Of a stretch of 64,000 bases of DNA, positions 1-7,465 are shown piece by piece. The first letter of the stretch is position 1. Every line of letters starts with the position of its first letter. Both the position numbers and the translations under genes were made by a program. Source of the stretch: CALACW01 sp963627915 (GTDB taxonomy: Bacteria > Bacillota > Clostridia > Oscillospirales > Acutalibacteraceae); the NCBI GenBank assembly GCA_963627915.1, contig CAVGCY010000067.1:1-64000 (forward strand). Reading direction: 5' to 3'. The notes under the pieces were generated by a model, which searched no databases, was not told the origin of the DNA, and saw only the letters and a program-made list of their open reading frames with translations.

Positions 1-87
1 TTGATTTTCATAGGGTTCTGAGGTCTTTATTCTTTGCAAACTGTCAAAGTCGGGAATATAACACTCTTTTTTGCTGTTGTCAAGCAT
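1..87 (-). CDS. N-terminal fragment of an unidentified protein, cut by the window edge
   Basis: An open frame starts at an ATG at 87 and stays open for 29 codons to the window edge (begins MLDNSKKECYIPDFDSL). It lies only six bases below the stop codon of the isomerase gene, so it would be the last visible gene of the glycyl-radical-enzyme operon. No clear ribosome binding site precedes the ATG, and 29 residues are too few to recognise a family. Context makes a sugar-metabolism protein plausible, but this is inference. It could also be a chance frame. Confidence 0.4.
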   Translation of the reverse strand, partial: MLDNSKKECYIPDFDSLQRIKTSEPYENQ

Positions 88-93
88 TATTTT

Positions 94-1116
94 TCAGGGT
101 TTATAACATTCGATAATTTCTGCCGAATCGGAAGAAACGGTGAATTTGTCCTTACAGCAGTCGGGAATCAGGAAATAATCGCCTTTTTTTATATCTTTTG
201 AATATTCCTTGGACGTGATCTCGGCGTTTCCGTTTGTAACGACATAAACGCATGCGCCCTTATCAAATGTATATTTTCCGCCCGAGAGCGTAATTTTTCT
301 CAAAGCAAAGCTCGTTGTTATTTGATTATCAACAAACGACTGATATTTGCATCCGTCATTTTCGTAAATTGTTTTGCCCGAAAGGGGGAGAGGATAGCGT
401 TTGTTCATATCGAAGCATGACAGGGCGGTATCTTTATCGAGGCCTAAGTACATTTCCCTGTCGGAAAGTCTGTAATCGCCGCACATGCGTTCGGGCTGAA
501 TCGTAAAGTCCGTCGGCTCCTGAACCTCAAGCAGAAGACAGCCGTATCCTATCGCATGAACCATATTTGCCGGGATATATATAACGTCGCCCGGCTTTAC
601 GTCATAGCTTTCGAGAAGGCGTTCCATGGCGTTTTTATCGGTTTCGCTTAATTCCACAGCCTCTTTAAGCTGTTGGGGAGTTGTTCCTTCCTTGAATCCG
701 TAGTAAATTTTTGCGCCCGGACGGACAGCCAAAATCGTCCAGCACTCCTCCTTGCCGTAGGGGGAGTTAAAGTATTTTCTTGAAAAAGCCTTGTCGGGGT
801 GCGTTTGAACGGGCAGTCTTATTGCGGAGTCGAGAATTTTTGTAAGCACGCCGAGGTCGTCCCTTCCGCCGAGCAATTCTTTTTTATAAGTATTCAGAGC
901 GTCGTTTAAATATAAACCGCAGTCCTTTATTTTTGAAACGCCCTCGTACGGGTCCTCGCTTCCCTCGTTAAGAGCCGTAACGGACGATGCGACCCACTCC
1001 TCCGGATAATTTGAATCCTCGGAATCGTCCGAGAAGAAATCCGAAAAAAGCTTTCCCCCTTTATAAACTCTCCAAACTCTGTTTTTTTCAAAGAATACGG
1101 GATAATCGTAAAACAT
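94..1116 (-). CDS. manA: Class I mannose-6-phosphate isomerase family protein
   Basis: 340 residues, the usual size for short bacterial class I phosphomannose isomerases, zinc cupin enzymes that interconvert mannose-6-P and fructose-6-P. Zinc-ligand motifs are visible: Gln104 and His106 in PVQTHPDK, Glu123/124 in GKEECW and His187 in IPANMVHAIG. The start at 1116 follows AAGGTGA by eight bases. It lies four bases below the FGGY kinase in the same operon as a glycyl radical enzyme, so its physiological substrate may be an unusual hexose phosphate rather than mannose-6-P. The family call is secure; the substrate is inferred from family membership only. Confidence 0.85.
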   Translation of the reverse strand: MFYDYPVFFEKNRVWRVYKGGKLFSDFFSDDSEDSNYPEEWVASSVTALNEGSEDPYEGVSKIKDCGLYLNDALNTYKKELLGGRDDLGVLTKILDSAIRLPVQTHPDKAFSRKYFNSPYGKEECWTILAVRPGAKIYYGFKEGTTPQQLKEAVELSETDKNAMERLLESYDVKPGDVIYIPANMVHAIGYGCLLLEVQEPTDFTIQPERMCGDYRLSDREMYLGLDKDTALSCFDMNKRYPLPLSGKTIYENDGCKYQSFVDNQITTSFALRKITLSGGKYTFDKGACVYVVTNGNAEITSKEYSKDIKKGDYFLIPDCCKDKFTVSSDSAEIIECYKP

Positions 1117-1119
1117 GAT

Positions 1120-2391
1120 TTATTCACCTTGATATTTAATTAAATTTTGGGCTTCGCCGATATTTTTAAATATTCCCGAACAAACGCCCGCGGTCAGGGC
1201 CGCTCCGAACGCCGCTTCCTCACAGTGAACGGGAATTTTTATTTCACACCCGAATTTTTCGCCCGCGATACGTTTGAGCTGTTCGTTTTTTCTGATTCCG
1301 TTGCCGCTTCCGATGAGCGATTTGCATTTTTCTCCGGATGATGAAAACATATCGTAAAGCTCGTCTGTCATGCCGTTGAGAATTGCCAGCGCGATATCGC
1401 CGAGGGTGAAGTTGTTTTCTGATATGTTTGTAATCGAGCCTCTCAACGACGGATTTTTCCGCGTTCCGCAGAAGCGCGTGTCGGCGATAAGGTCTGTTGT
1501 TGTTTTGTTTTTCAATATTTCGTCAATAACGCGATACGAGCGTTCTCCCGTAATGGAGGATATGAGCTTTTCCAAAAGCGAGAACGCCCTGCCTCCGCAC
1601 AGCGCCGCTCCGACTCCGAGATATCTCGTGCCGTCGAGCGGTCGTATTTCTATTGAATCCGAGCCGTTTAACGAGAGTGTCGTAAATGAAATCTGACTGC
1701 CTGTGCCGACGTTTAAAAGTGCGCCGTTACCCCTTACCGAGCCTAAAAAGCTTGATTGATTGTCGCCTATGGCGCAGCATACGGGCGTTTTGTTTTTATA
1801 ATATCCGACTGTTTCAAATTCTGTCGTAACGTTCGGCAGCCGGGGATTATCGACTGTAAACGAGTTTGTTTTTACGTCGAATTTACCGAGCGAGCCGGCA
1901 TTTGATATATGCATTTTGACGTTTTTTTCGCCTGTAAGACGCATGGCGACCAGGTCGCCTATGGTGATGAGTTTTGCCGTATTTTCAGGAATCAAAGAAT
2001 TAATTTCGTTATAAAAATCCGTTGCGAGACCGTAGCCGGACGGCGTTTTGCATTCATTTGAATATGTCGAATTTTTATAAGGCAGATCGGCTCTCGAGTC
2101 CTGCCATATGTACAGCGGACTTAAGACGTTTGCTGACGAATCGACATATAAAATCCCATGCATTTGATTGGAAATTCCGACAGCCGAAACGTTTTCGTCG
2201 TAAAGTACGGACATTATTTCTTCAATTTCCGTACAAATTTTTTCACATGACTGAATTTTTTCCCAATCATTATTTGTATTTATAAAGGAATCGTTCGGTC
2301 TTGTTATGCTTTTTAATATTTCTCCCGTGTACGAATCTGTTTTGACCGCGCATATGCTTGTCGTACCGATGTCAAGTCCGATTAAATGCAT
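1120..2391 (-). CDS. FGGY-family carbohydrate kinase, xylulokinase/sedoheptulokinase-like
   Basis: 423 residues. It opens with the phosphate-binding GLDIGTTS loop (residues 5-12), has the ketose-kinase signature SNQMHG, close to the GQMHG of xylulokinases and sedoheptulokinases, then AIGDNQSSFLGS carrying the presumed catalytic Asp and LNVGTGSQ of the second ATPase lobe. It is shorter than typical family members (about 480-500 aa). The ATG at 2391 has an AAGGAG site and follows the glycyl radical enzyme by ten bases, so the two are co-transcribed and probably translationally linked. It most likely phosphorylates a ketose or deoxyketose in the same pathway. The exact substrate cannot be read from sequence. 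Confidence 0.85.
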   Translation of the reverse strand: MHLIGLDIGTTSICAVKTDSYTGEILKSITRPNDSFINTNNDWEKIQSCEKICTEIEEIMSVLYDENVSAVGISNQMHGILYVDSSANVLSPLYIWQDSRADLPYKNSTYSNECKTPSGYGLATDFYNEINSLIPENTAKLITIGDLVAMRLTGEKNVKMHISNAGSLGKFDVKTNSFTVDNPRLPNVTTEFETVGYYKNKTPVCCAIGDNQSSFLGSVRGNGALLNVGTGSQISFTTLSLNGSDSIEIRPLDGTRYLGVGAALCGGRAFSLLEKLISSITGERSYRVIDEILKNKTTTDLIADTRFCGTRKNPSLRGSITNISENNFTLGDIALAILNGMTDELYDMFSSSGEKCKSLIGSGNGIRKNEQLKRIAGEKFGCEIKIPVHCEEAAFGAALTAGVCSGIFKNIGEAQNLIKYQGE

Positions 2392-2401
2392 TTATATCTC
2401 C

Positions 2402-4726
2402 TTACATGCTTGTTGAACCCGGATCGAGCCGCTTGATTATATCCTGCTGAATTGCGGGCGAGAGGTCGAGGAAGTTTACGAACGTGCCGTGAATCCTCAT
2501 TATATAAACTCCGCTCGGCGCATATTTTTTCGGATTTTCAAGAACCTTTCTCAATATTTCCGCCGTTGTAACGTTTACATACAGATAGAACGGCGAAACG
2601 CCGCTGTTTAACGGATTGAAGAACAGTGGATTTACTATTTTGTCTTTGAACTCAAGTCCCTTGCCCTCGTACGATTCGGCTTTAAAATATTTGGGGTCTA
2701 CTCCGAGATGGGAGGCATAGCCGCCGCACATCTTGCAGAACGGAAGCTTCATATTCGAAAGCATGCGGAATCCGAGTCCGTTTTCCGCGCTGCCGTAAAG
2801 CGGGTCGACGCCGTAGCCGAGCATATCCCTCGAGCCTCTGCCGTCGGGCGTCGCTCCGACCCAGTAGCCGTAAAGCAAATGCGTTGAGGGGCTTGAAAAA
2901 TCGGGGCGGAAGCTGTTTCCGAGGTAATTTTTCGCATTTGAAACAATATCCGCTGTCCTTGAGGCGATTTCGGCGGCTTCATTGTCAACTTTTTCAATAT
3001 TGTTGCCGAATTTATCGGCTGAGAGCAGGAATTTACGAAGCTCCGAATAGCCCTCGAAATTTTTATTGAGAGCGTCAACGAGTACTTCCTCGTATTCGGG
3101 TTTTTCGCTTAGAATTTTATCAATGGCAGAAAAACAGTCGGCAATAACCGCCGTGCCGTGTATAAGACATCCGCTTCCGTTGTATTTTGTTCCCTGGCGG
3201 TGAATATCGCGGGCGTCAATGCCGTTTTCCATACCGCCCATGAAGCATGAGAGAAACGGAACTCTCAGATTTGAAAGCGATTTTGAAGCGTTGTTTGCCG
3301 CCTTCGCCATTTCGGATACAAAAAATCCGACGTTTTTATAGAAATCTTCACGTATATTTTTAAGACTGCTTTTTTTTAAATCTGCAATTCTTTTGCCTGT
3401 TATCGTTGAATAGCCGCCCGTAAGCGTAAGCTCCAGTATTTTGGGCAGGTTAAGCCAGCTGTTTGTTGTGTTTGCATTGTCCTTGCCCATTATGAGAGGC
3501 TCCTGACAGCCCGCAATTGCGATATCGGGCAAATCCTCCTTATCAACGCCCTTAGCCGACAGAACCTCAAAAAGAGAGTCGTCATTAAACAGAGAGGGCG
3601 TGAGAACGCCGGGGGAGAAGAAGAAGCGTCCCATTTCCCTGTAAAGCCTTTCGGGCGTGTTTTTATGAAGCTTTACCGACAAAATCGGCTGGGGAAGGTT
3701 CATATCGTAATATGCGTCGAAAAGAGCATAGGTTGTTTCGTTTGTAAGGTCGTTTCCGTCTAAGTCACGTCCGCTTACTATAACATTCTGCGAAATTGCC
3801 CAGCTTCTGTCGGCTACGTTGAAAAATACGAGGAAATGCTTGAATAACGCCGCTGTCATTTCTCTTGACAGACCGTTTCTGTACGGTTCGAAAATTCTGT
3901 CCGCATTGCCGACGGAGAATGCGAACGGATTTGGAGTTTGTTCAAGACACATTATCTGCCACATGAGCAGAAATGATTGAATCGCTTCATAGAGATTTTC
4001 CGCGCCGTATGCCGGTACTTTTTCGAGCGTTTCCGCCATCAATTTAAGCTGCGGCTTTCTCTCGTCCGACGCCGTTTTCATCTGTTCGAGTGCAATGCTT
4101 TTGTATCTTTCGGCAAGAATAAGCACGCATTCGAGAGCCGCCGCAAACGCCTTGTAACCGTTTCCGTTTTTTTTATTAAGGGTTTCTATCATCTCTTTTA
4201 CGCCGTGCTTCAGGGCGTATCTGTAATCGGGAATGAGATGTCCCGTTACCTGCTCGACAAAGAACGCAACCTCGCTTGTATAGCTTTCGCAGTCTGCGTA
4301 GGTTTTTGTCAAGTCCTTAACGTATTTCGTCTGTGAAAATTCGCTTCTGACCTTTTCTATGCGTTCCTTTGTAAATCCTTCGTTCGGCTCGATATCTCCG
4401 AAAACGGCGGAAGGGTCGCAGTATCCGCAGAATTCCTCAACCTTGAACGAGGGATTGATAAGCGCGTAGCTTCTTGCAAAGCCGTCGTCCTGCGTACCGG
4501 CAAAAACTCTGTCGTCTTCTATGTAAAGAGGAATTTTCGATACAATTTCCTTTAAAATGAGAGCTTTTTTCATTTCCTCGCCGTACGAGGCGTATTTTTT
4601 GTCAAGTTCGCATCCCATTTCCGCCGCAATAAACCATCCGTCAAGACGGTTTTTGCTTCGCTCTGTTTTAAACAGGGATTTTGCCATTGACGTCAGCTTT
4701 TCGCTTGTATAAATATCCGTAAACAT
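2402..4726 (-). CDS. Glycyl radical enzyme of the pyruvate formate-lyase/dehydratase superfamily
   Basis: 774 residues, normal size for glycyl radical enzymes. The active-site loop reads AGCQEP with Cys407 and Glu409: this GCxE form is typical of the C-O, C-N or C-C lyase branch (diol dehydratase, choline lyase and relatives), not of pyruvate formate-lyase, which has two adjacent cysteines. The C-terminal radical motif is MRIHGTF with Gly747, a variant of RVxGY. Both catalytic elements are intact. Start at 4726 follows AAAGGAG. The upstream neighbour is its activase; downstream lie a ketose-type kinase and a sugar-phosphate isomerase, pointing to a sugar or sugar-derived substrate. GCQEP instead of the common GCVEP suggests a less-studied subfamily. 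Confidence 0.92.
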   Translation of the reverse strand: MFTDIYTSEKLTSMAKSLFKTERSKNRLDGWFIAAEMGCELDKKYASYGEEMKKALILKEIVSKIPLYIEDDRVFAGTQDDGFARSYALINPSFKVEEFCGYCDPSAVFGDIEPNEGFTKERIEKVRSEFSQTKYVKDLTKTYADCESYTSEVAFFVEQVTGHLIPDYRYALKHGVKEMIETLNKKNGNGYKAFAAALECVLILAERYKSIALEQMKTASDERKPQLKLMAETLEKVPAYGAENLYEAIQSFLLMWQIMCLEQTPNPFAFSVGNADRIFEPYRNGLSREMTAALFKHFLVFFNVADRSWAISQNVIVSGRDLDGNDLTNETTYALFDAYYDMNLPQPILSVKLHKNTPERLYREMGRFFFSPGVLTPSLFNDDSLFEVLSAKGVDKEDLPDIAIAGCQEPLIMGKDNANTTNSWLNLPKILELTLTGGYSTITGKRIADLKKSSLKNIREDFYKNVGFFVSEMAKAANNASKSLSNLRVPFLSCFMGGMENGIDARDIHRQGTKYNGSGCLIHGTAVIADCFSAIDKILSEKPEYEEVLVDALNKNFEGYSELRKFLLSADKFGNNIEKVDNEAAEIASRTADIVSNAKNYLGNSFRPDFSSPSTHLLYGYWVGATPDGRGSRDMLGYGVDPLYGSAENGLGFRMLSNMKLPFCKMCGGYASHLGVDPKYFKAESYEGKGLEFKDKIVNPLFFNPLNSGVSPFYLYVNVTTAEILRKVLENPKKYAPSGVYIMRIHGTFVNFLDLSPAIQQDIIKRLDPGSTSM

Positions 4727-4739
4727 AAATTGCTCTCCT

Positions 4740-5444
4740 TTACGTTTTTATAATATTAAATCCGTTGTTTTTAAGCGTATTTGTGAATTTTTCAAATAAT
4801 TCGTCGGAAACAAAGCCGTCTGTTATCTCATATTCGGACGTCCATTTGTCCTTTCCGAACTCGTGATATTTCAATATTTCAAACGACGTATTGCTTATAT
4901 CCGCACTCTCAAAAAGCTTTATAAATCCCGACGGGTCTGTATTTACGTGATTTATAAGCGGGATTCTTATATGAAGCTGTGATCGTATTTTTAAAAGCTT
5001 CATTATATTTTCAATCGTTATATCGTTGCGCACGAGCGTATGTTTTTTATGCTCCTGCGGGTCGTAATGCTTCAGGTCGACTATAAGATAATCTATAACG
5101 CCGGACAGCTCGCAGAGCTTCGGGTGAGAGCCGTTGTTTTCTATCGCCGTATTTATGCCGTTTTCATGAAGAAGCGTAAGAGATTTTTTCAGTTCCTCAA
5201 ACTGAAACGTAGGCTCTCCGCCCGTGAACGTAACTCCGCCGCCGTCGAAAAACATCATTCGGCTTCTCATGGCTTCGTCGAGTATTTCCTCGGGGGACAT
5301 ATCCTTGTCATTTGAATTTACAGCCGGCATGCTTTCGGGATTTGAACACCATTTACATCGGAAATTACATCCCTGAGTGTGGTAAACGAGCCTGTTTCCC
5401 GGTCCGTCCTGCGAATAGTTGAATCCTTTTTGCAAAATTCTCAT
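4740..5444 (-). CDS. Glycyl radical enzyme activase (radical SAM)
   Basis: 234 residues. Radical-SAM motif C26-x3-C30-x2-C33 (CNFRCKWC) for the [4Fe-4S] cluster, followed by SAM-binding GGGVTFTGGEP. It installs the glycyl radical on the partner enzyme encoded 13 bases downstream, using S-adenosylmethionine under anaerobic conditions. Unlike most activases of GCxE-type enzymes it lacks the Cys-rich ferredoxin-like insert: the sequence runs straight from C33 into SNPES, giving the compact layout of pyruvate formate-lyase activase. First gene of the operon, about 30 bases from a near-consensus promoter. The ribosome binding site (GTGATAA) is weak. Confidence 0.93.
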   Translation of the reverse strand: MRILQKGFNYSQDGPGNRLVYHTQGCNFRCKWCSNPESMPAVNSNDKDMSPEEILDEAMRSRMMFFDGGGVTFTGGEPTFQFEELKKSLTLLHENGINTAIENNGSHPKLCELSGVIDYLIVDLKHYDPQEHKKHTLVRNDITIENIMKLLKIRSQLHIRIPLINHVNTDPSGFIKLFESADISNTSFEILKYHEFGKDKWTSEYEITDGFVSDELFEKFTNTLKNNGFNIIKT

Positions 5445-5478
5445 AAATTATCACTGCTTTGTGTATTTTATCATGTAA

Positions 5479-5507
5479 ATTATATAATTATTGTATATCA
5501 ATGTCAA
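5479..5507 (-). promoter_or_regulatory. Near-perfect housekeeping promoter of the glycyl radical enzyme operon
   Basis: On the minus strand TTGACA (5507-5502), a 17-base spacer and TATAAT (5484-5479): exact consensus in both hexamers and spacing. The transcript would begin near 5472 and reach the activase start at 5444. Such strength suggests a repressor or other control, but no clear operator was identified. Confidence 0.85.
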
Positions 5508-5508
5508 T

Positions 5509-5539
5509 AAAAAAACAAGAAGCCGATTTTCGACTCCTT
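5509..5539 (-). terminator. Intrinsic terminator of the polysaccharide operon
   Basis: Minus-strand nine-base-pair stem (5539-5531 with 5525-5517, two G-T wobbles), five-base loop, then seven U residues (5515-5509). It lies eight bases past the stop codon of the GT2 gene and directly abuts the promoter of the glycyl-radical operon, separating the two same-strand units. Confidence 0.85.
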
Positions 5540-5546
5540 GAAAAAT

Positions 5547-6548
5547 TTAATTATTTGCCGTGATTTCTTCGTCCTGCGATTCCATTCGTTTAAGCCTCTG
5601 CGCGTCGGCTTTCGTGAAATTAAGCCTTTCCGATTCCACGACGAGCGGACGGTGCATAACGCGTTTGTTAATAGACAGAATGTATTCTCCTATAAATCCG
5701 ATAAAGAAAAGCTGGACTGCGCCGAGAAACAGCATGCCTATAAGAATCGGCGCTGTGCCGGCGGGGAAACGATCCCAGTACATGCATTTAAGTATAAGAT
5801 AAACGACTCCGACAATAAAGCTTAATATGCCTATGCCGATACCGGCAAACGTTGCAAGTCGTAAGCCGATTTTCGTGTACGACGTAATGCTCAGCATAGC
5901 TGCGTCGTAAAGCGAATAGAAATTATTGTGAGTTTTTCCCGCTCTGCGCTTGGGCTGTTCGTAAGGAATTTCCTTGCGTTCAAAGCCGAGCTCCGCAACG
6001 ATTCCGCGCATAAAGGGGATAGGGTCGTCGAGCTTTCTTAAAACCTCGATAAACGCTCTGTCGTATAGTCCCGAGCCTGTGAAATGCTCAATCTGCTCTA
6101 CGTCGGACATCTTTTTAATAAGCTTGTAATAGCAGGTGCGCAGGAAACGCATCATCGGGTTTTCTTTGCTTGCGGTTTTTATTCCTATAACTATTTTATA
6201 TCCGTTCTCCCACTCTGCGAGATATTTCGGTATAAGGTCGATGGGATCCTGGAAATCGCAGCACATCTGGATAACGCAGTCGCCGGTTACCTGTAAAACG
6301 CCGTAGTAAGGCGAATTGAACTGACCGAAATTTTTTGCATTGAATATAGCCTTTATATGCTCGTTTTCGGAGCAGATAGTCCTGAGCTTGTCTCTCGTAC
6401 CGTCGTGCGAATCGTTATCGATAAAAACAAGCTCGTAATCATATTTGTTGTTAAGCTGATTTTCAAACATGTCAACGATAGCCTCGCTCATGGGAACGAC
6501 GTTTTCATTTTCATTATAACACGGAATCAGCACGCTTACTTTTTTCAT
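5547..6548 (-). CDS. GtrB/CsbB-type polyprenyl-phosphate glycosyltransferase (GT2) with C-terminal membrane segments
   Basis: 333 residues. N-terminal GT-A domain (MKKVSVLIPCYNE..., with VFIDNDSHDGT and CDFQDP metal-binding motifs) and two C-terminal hydrophobic segments (about residues 230-260 and 265-300), the layout of GtrB, ArnC and CsbB, which load a sugar onto undecaprenyl phosphate on the inner membrane face. The ATG at 6548 overlaps the upstream stop as ATGA; a TTG 15 bases earlier adds only MDEIK and has no better site. Last gene of the YfhO/rfb operon. In Bacillus CsbB works with YfhO, so this protein may load the locally made CDP-sugar for YfhO. The donor is inferred. Confidence 0.88.
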   Translation of the reverse strand: MKKVSVLIPCYNENENVVPMSEAIVDMFENQLNNKYDYELVFIDNDSHDGTRDKLRTICSENEHIKAIFNAKNFGQFNSPYYGVLQVTGDCVIQMCCDFQDPIDLIPKYLAEWENGYKIVIGIKTASKENPMMRFLRTCYYKLIKKMSDVEQIEHFTGSGLYDRAFIEVLRKLDDPIPFMRGIVAELGFERKEIPYEQPKRRAGKTHNNFYSLYDAAMLSITSYTKIGLRLATFAGIGIGILSFIVGVVYLILKCMYWDRFPAGTAPILIGMLFLGAVQLFFIGFIGEYILSINKRVMHRPLVVESERLNFTKADAQRLKRMESQDEEITANN

Positions 6549-7459
6549 TTTGATTTCATCCAATCTATGGTTCTTCTTATGCCGTCCTCAAATGTAAGAG
6601 AGGGTATAAATCCCGTATCTTTTTGAAGAGCTGAAATATCGGCGGCAAGATACATTACCTGATTTTCATTATAAGGCAGGTCGCCTATTCCTATTTTTAA
6701 TTCGGGATTTACGGTATCGCGCATGGCTTTTATATAGTCGCACAGCTGTCTGGGCTGTCCGCTTCCCAAGGGGTAAACTGCGCCGGCTCTGCCTTTTTCG
6801 CCTATGAGCCTGAATGCCTGAGCCGCGTCGTCGCAGTGCAGGAAATCCCACGTTTGCTCGGCTTTTGTAAACGGCGCATATTCGCCCTTAAGCATTTTAT
6901 CAAGGCTCGACATGATTATCGAATTGGGGTTGCCCTTTTGACCGAAAACGCTTAAAATTCTGACCCAGCAGTGACGGATTCCGAGCTGTGAAGCGTACAG
7001 ACGGCTTAATTTGCCCGATGTATATTTTGCAATGCCGTAGCCCGTTACGGGGTTTGCGGGCGTTTCCGGCGTAAGCTTTTCTTCGGTTTCGCCGTACTCT
7101 GCTTGAGAGCCTGCGCCCACAAAGCATTCGCAGCCCGTTTTATGCGCAAGCGTAACCGCGTCGAGCGTATATCTTATATTATCCGACTGCATATAGGCGG
7201 CGTTTCTGTCGCCCCCGAACGTGCCGAGCCATGCGAAGTGATAAAGAATGTCGCATTTTTCGGTTATTTTATCGGCTGTTTCCTTTAATTGAGAAATATC
7301 CGCGTCAATCGCCGTTACAAGCGGACTTTTGAAAAATTCATCATTTTTCTCCTCGCCCGGACGGCAGAGCGCGTAAACTTCAATATTATTTGAAACTAAA
7401 TTTCTGATAAGAGCGGAAGCGATCATTCCGGTAGCTCCCGTTACGATAGCTCTTTTCAT
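6545..7459 (-). CDS. NAD(P)-dependent epimerase/dehydratase family protein, candidate sugar-nucleotide ketoreductase
   Basis: 304 residues, extended short-chain dehydrogenase. Nucleotide-binding GATGMIA (residues 8-14), GAGSQAEYG around the catalytic Ser, and YGIAK with the catalytic Tyr and Lys. GGAGGA precedes the ATG; it starts seven bases after the TPP enzyme and overlaps the GT2 by four bases. By analogy with yersiniose synthesis, where YerF reduces the side-chain ketone left by YerE, it may reduce the branched CDP-sugar. A role as a 4-ketoreductase like the abequose or paratose synthases is the main alternative. Family certain, substrate inferred from context. Confidence 0.8.
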   Translation of the reverse strand: MKRAIVTGATGMIASALIRNLVSNNIEVYALCRPGEEKNDEFFKSPLVTAIDADISQLKETADKITEKCDILYHFAWLGTFGGDRNAAYMQSDNIRYTLDAVTLAHKTGCECFVGAGSQAEYGETEEKLTPETPANPVTGYGIAKYTSGKLSRLYASQLGIRHCWVRILSVFGQKGNPNSIIMSSLDKMLKGEYAPFTKAEQTWDFLHCDDAAQAFRLIGEKGRAGAVYPLGSGQPRQLCDYIKAMRDTVNPELKIGIGDLPYNENQVMYLAADISALQKDTGFIPSLTFEDGIRRTIDWMKSK

Positions 7460-7465
7460 AAAAAA

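Noticed and set aside
6549..6563. TTG start for the GtrB-like glycosyltransferase
   Set aside because: The ATG at 6548 overlaps the previous stop as ATGA and begins exactly at the conserved domain start.
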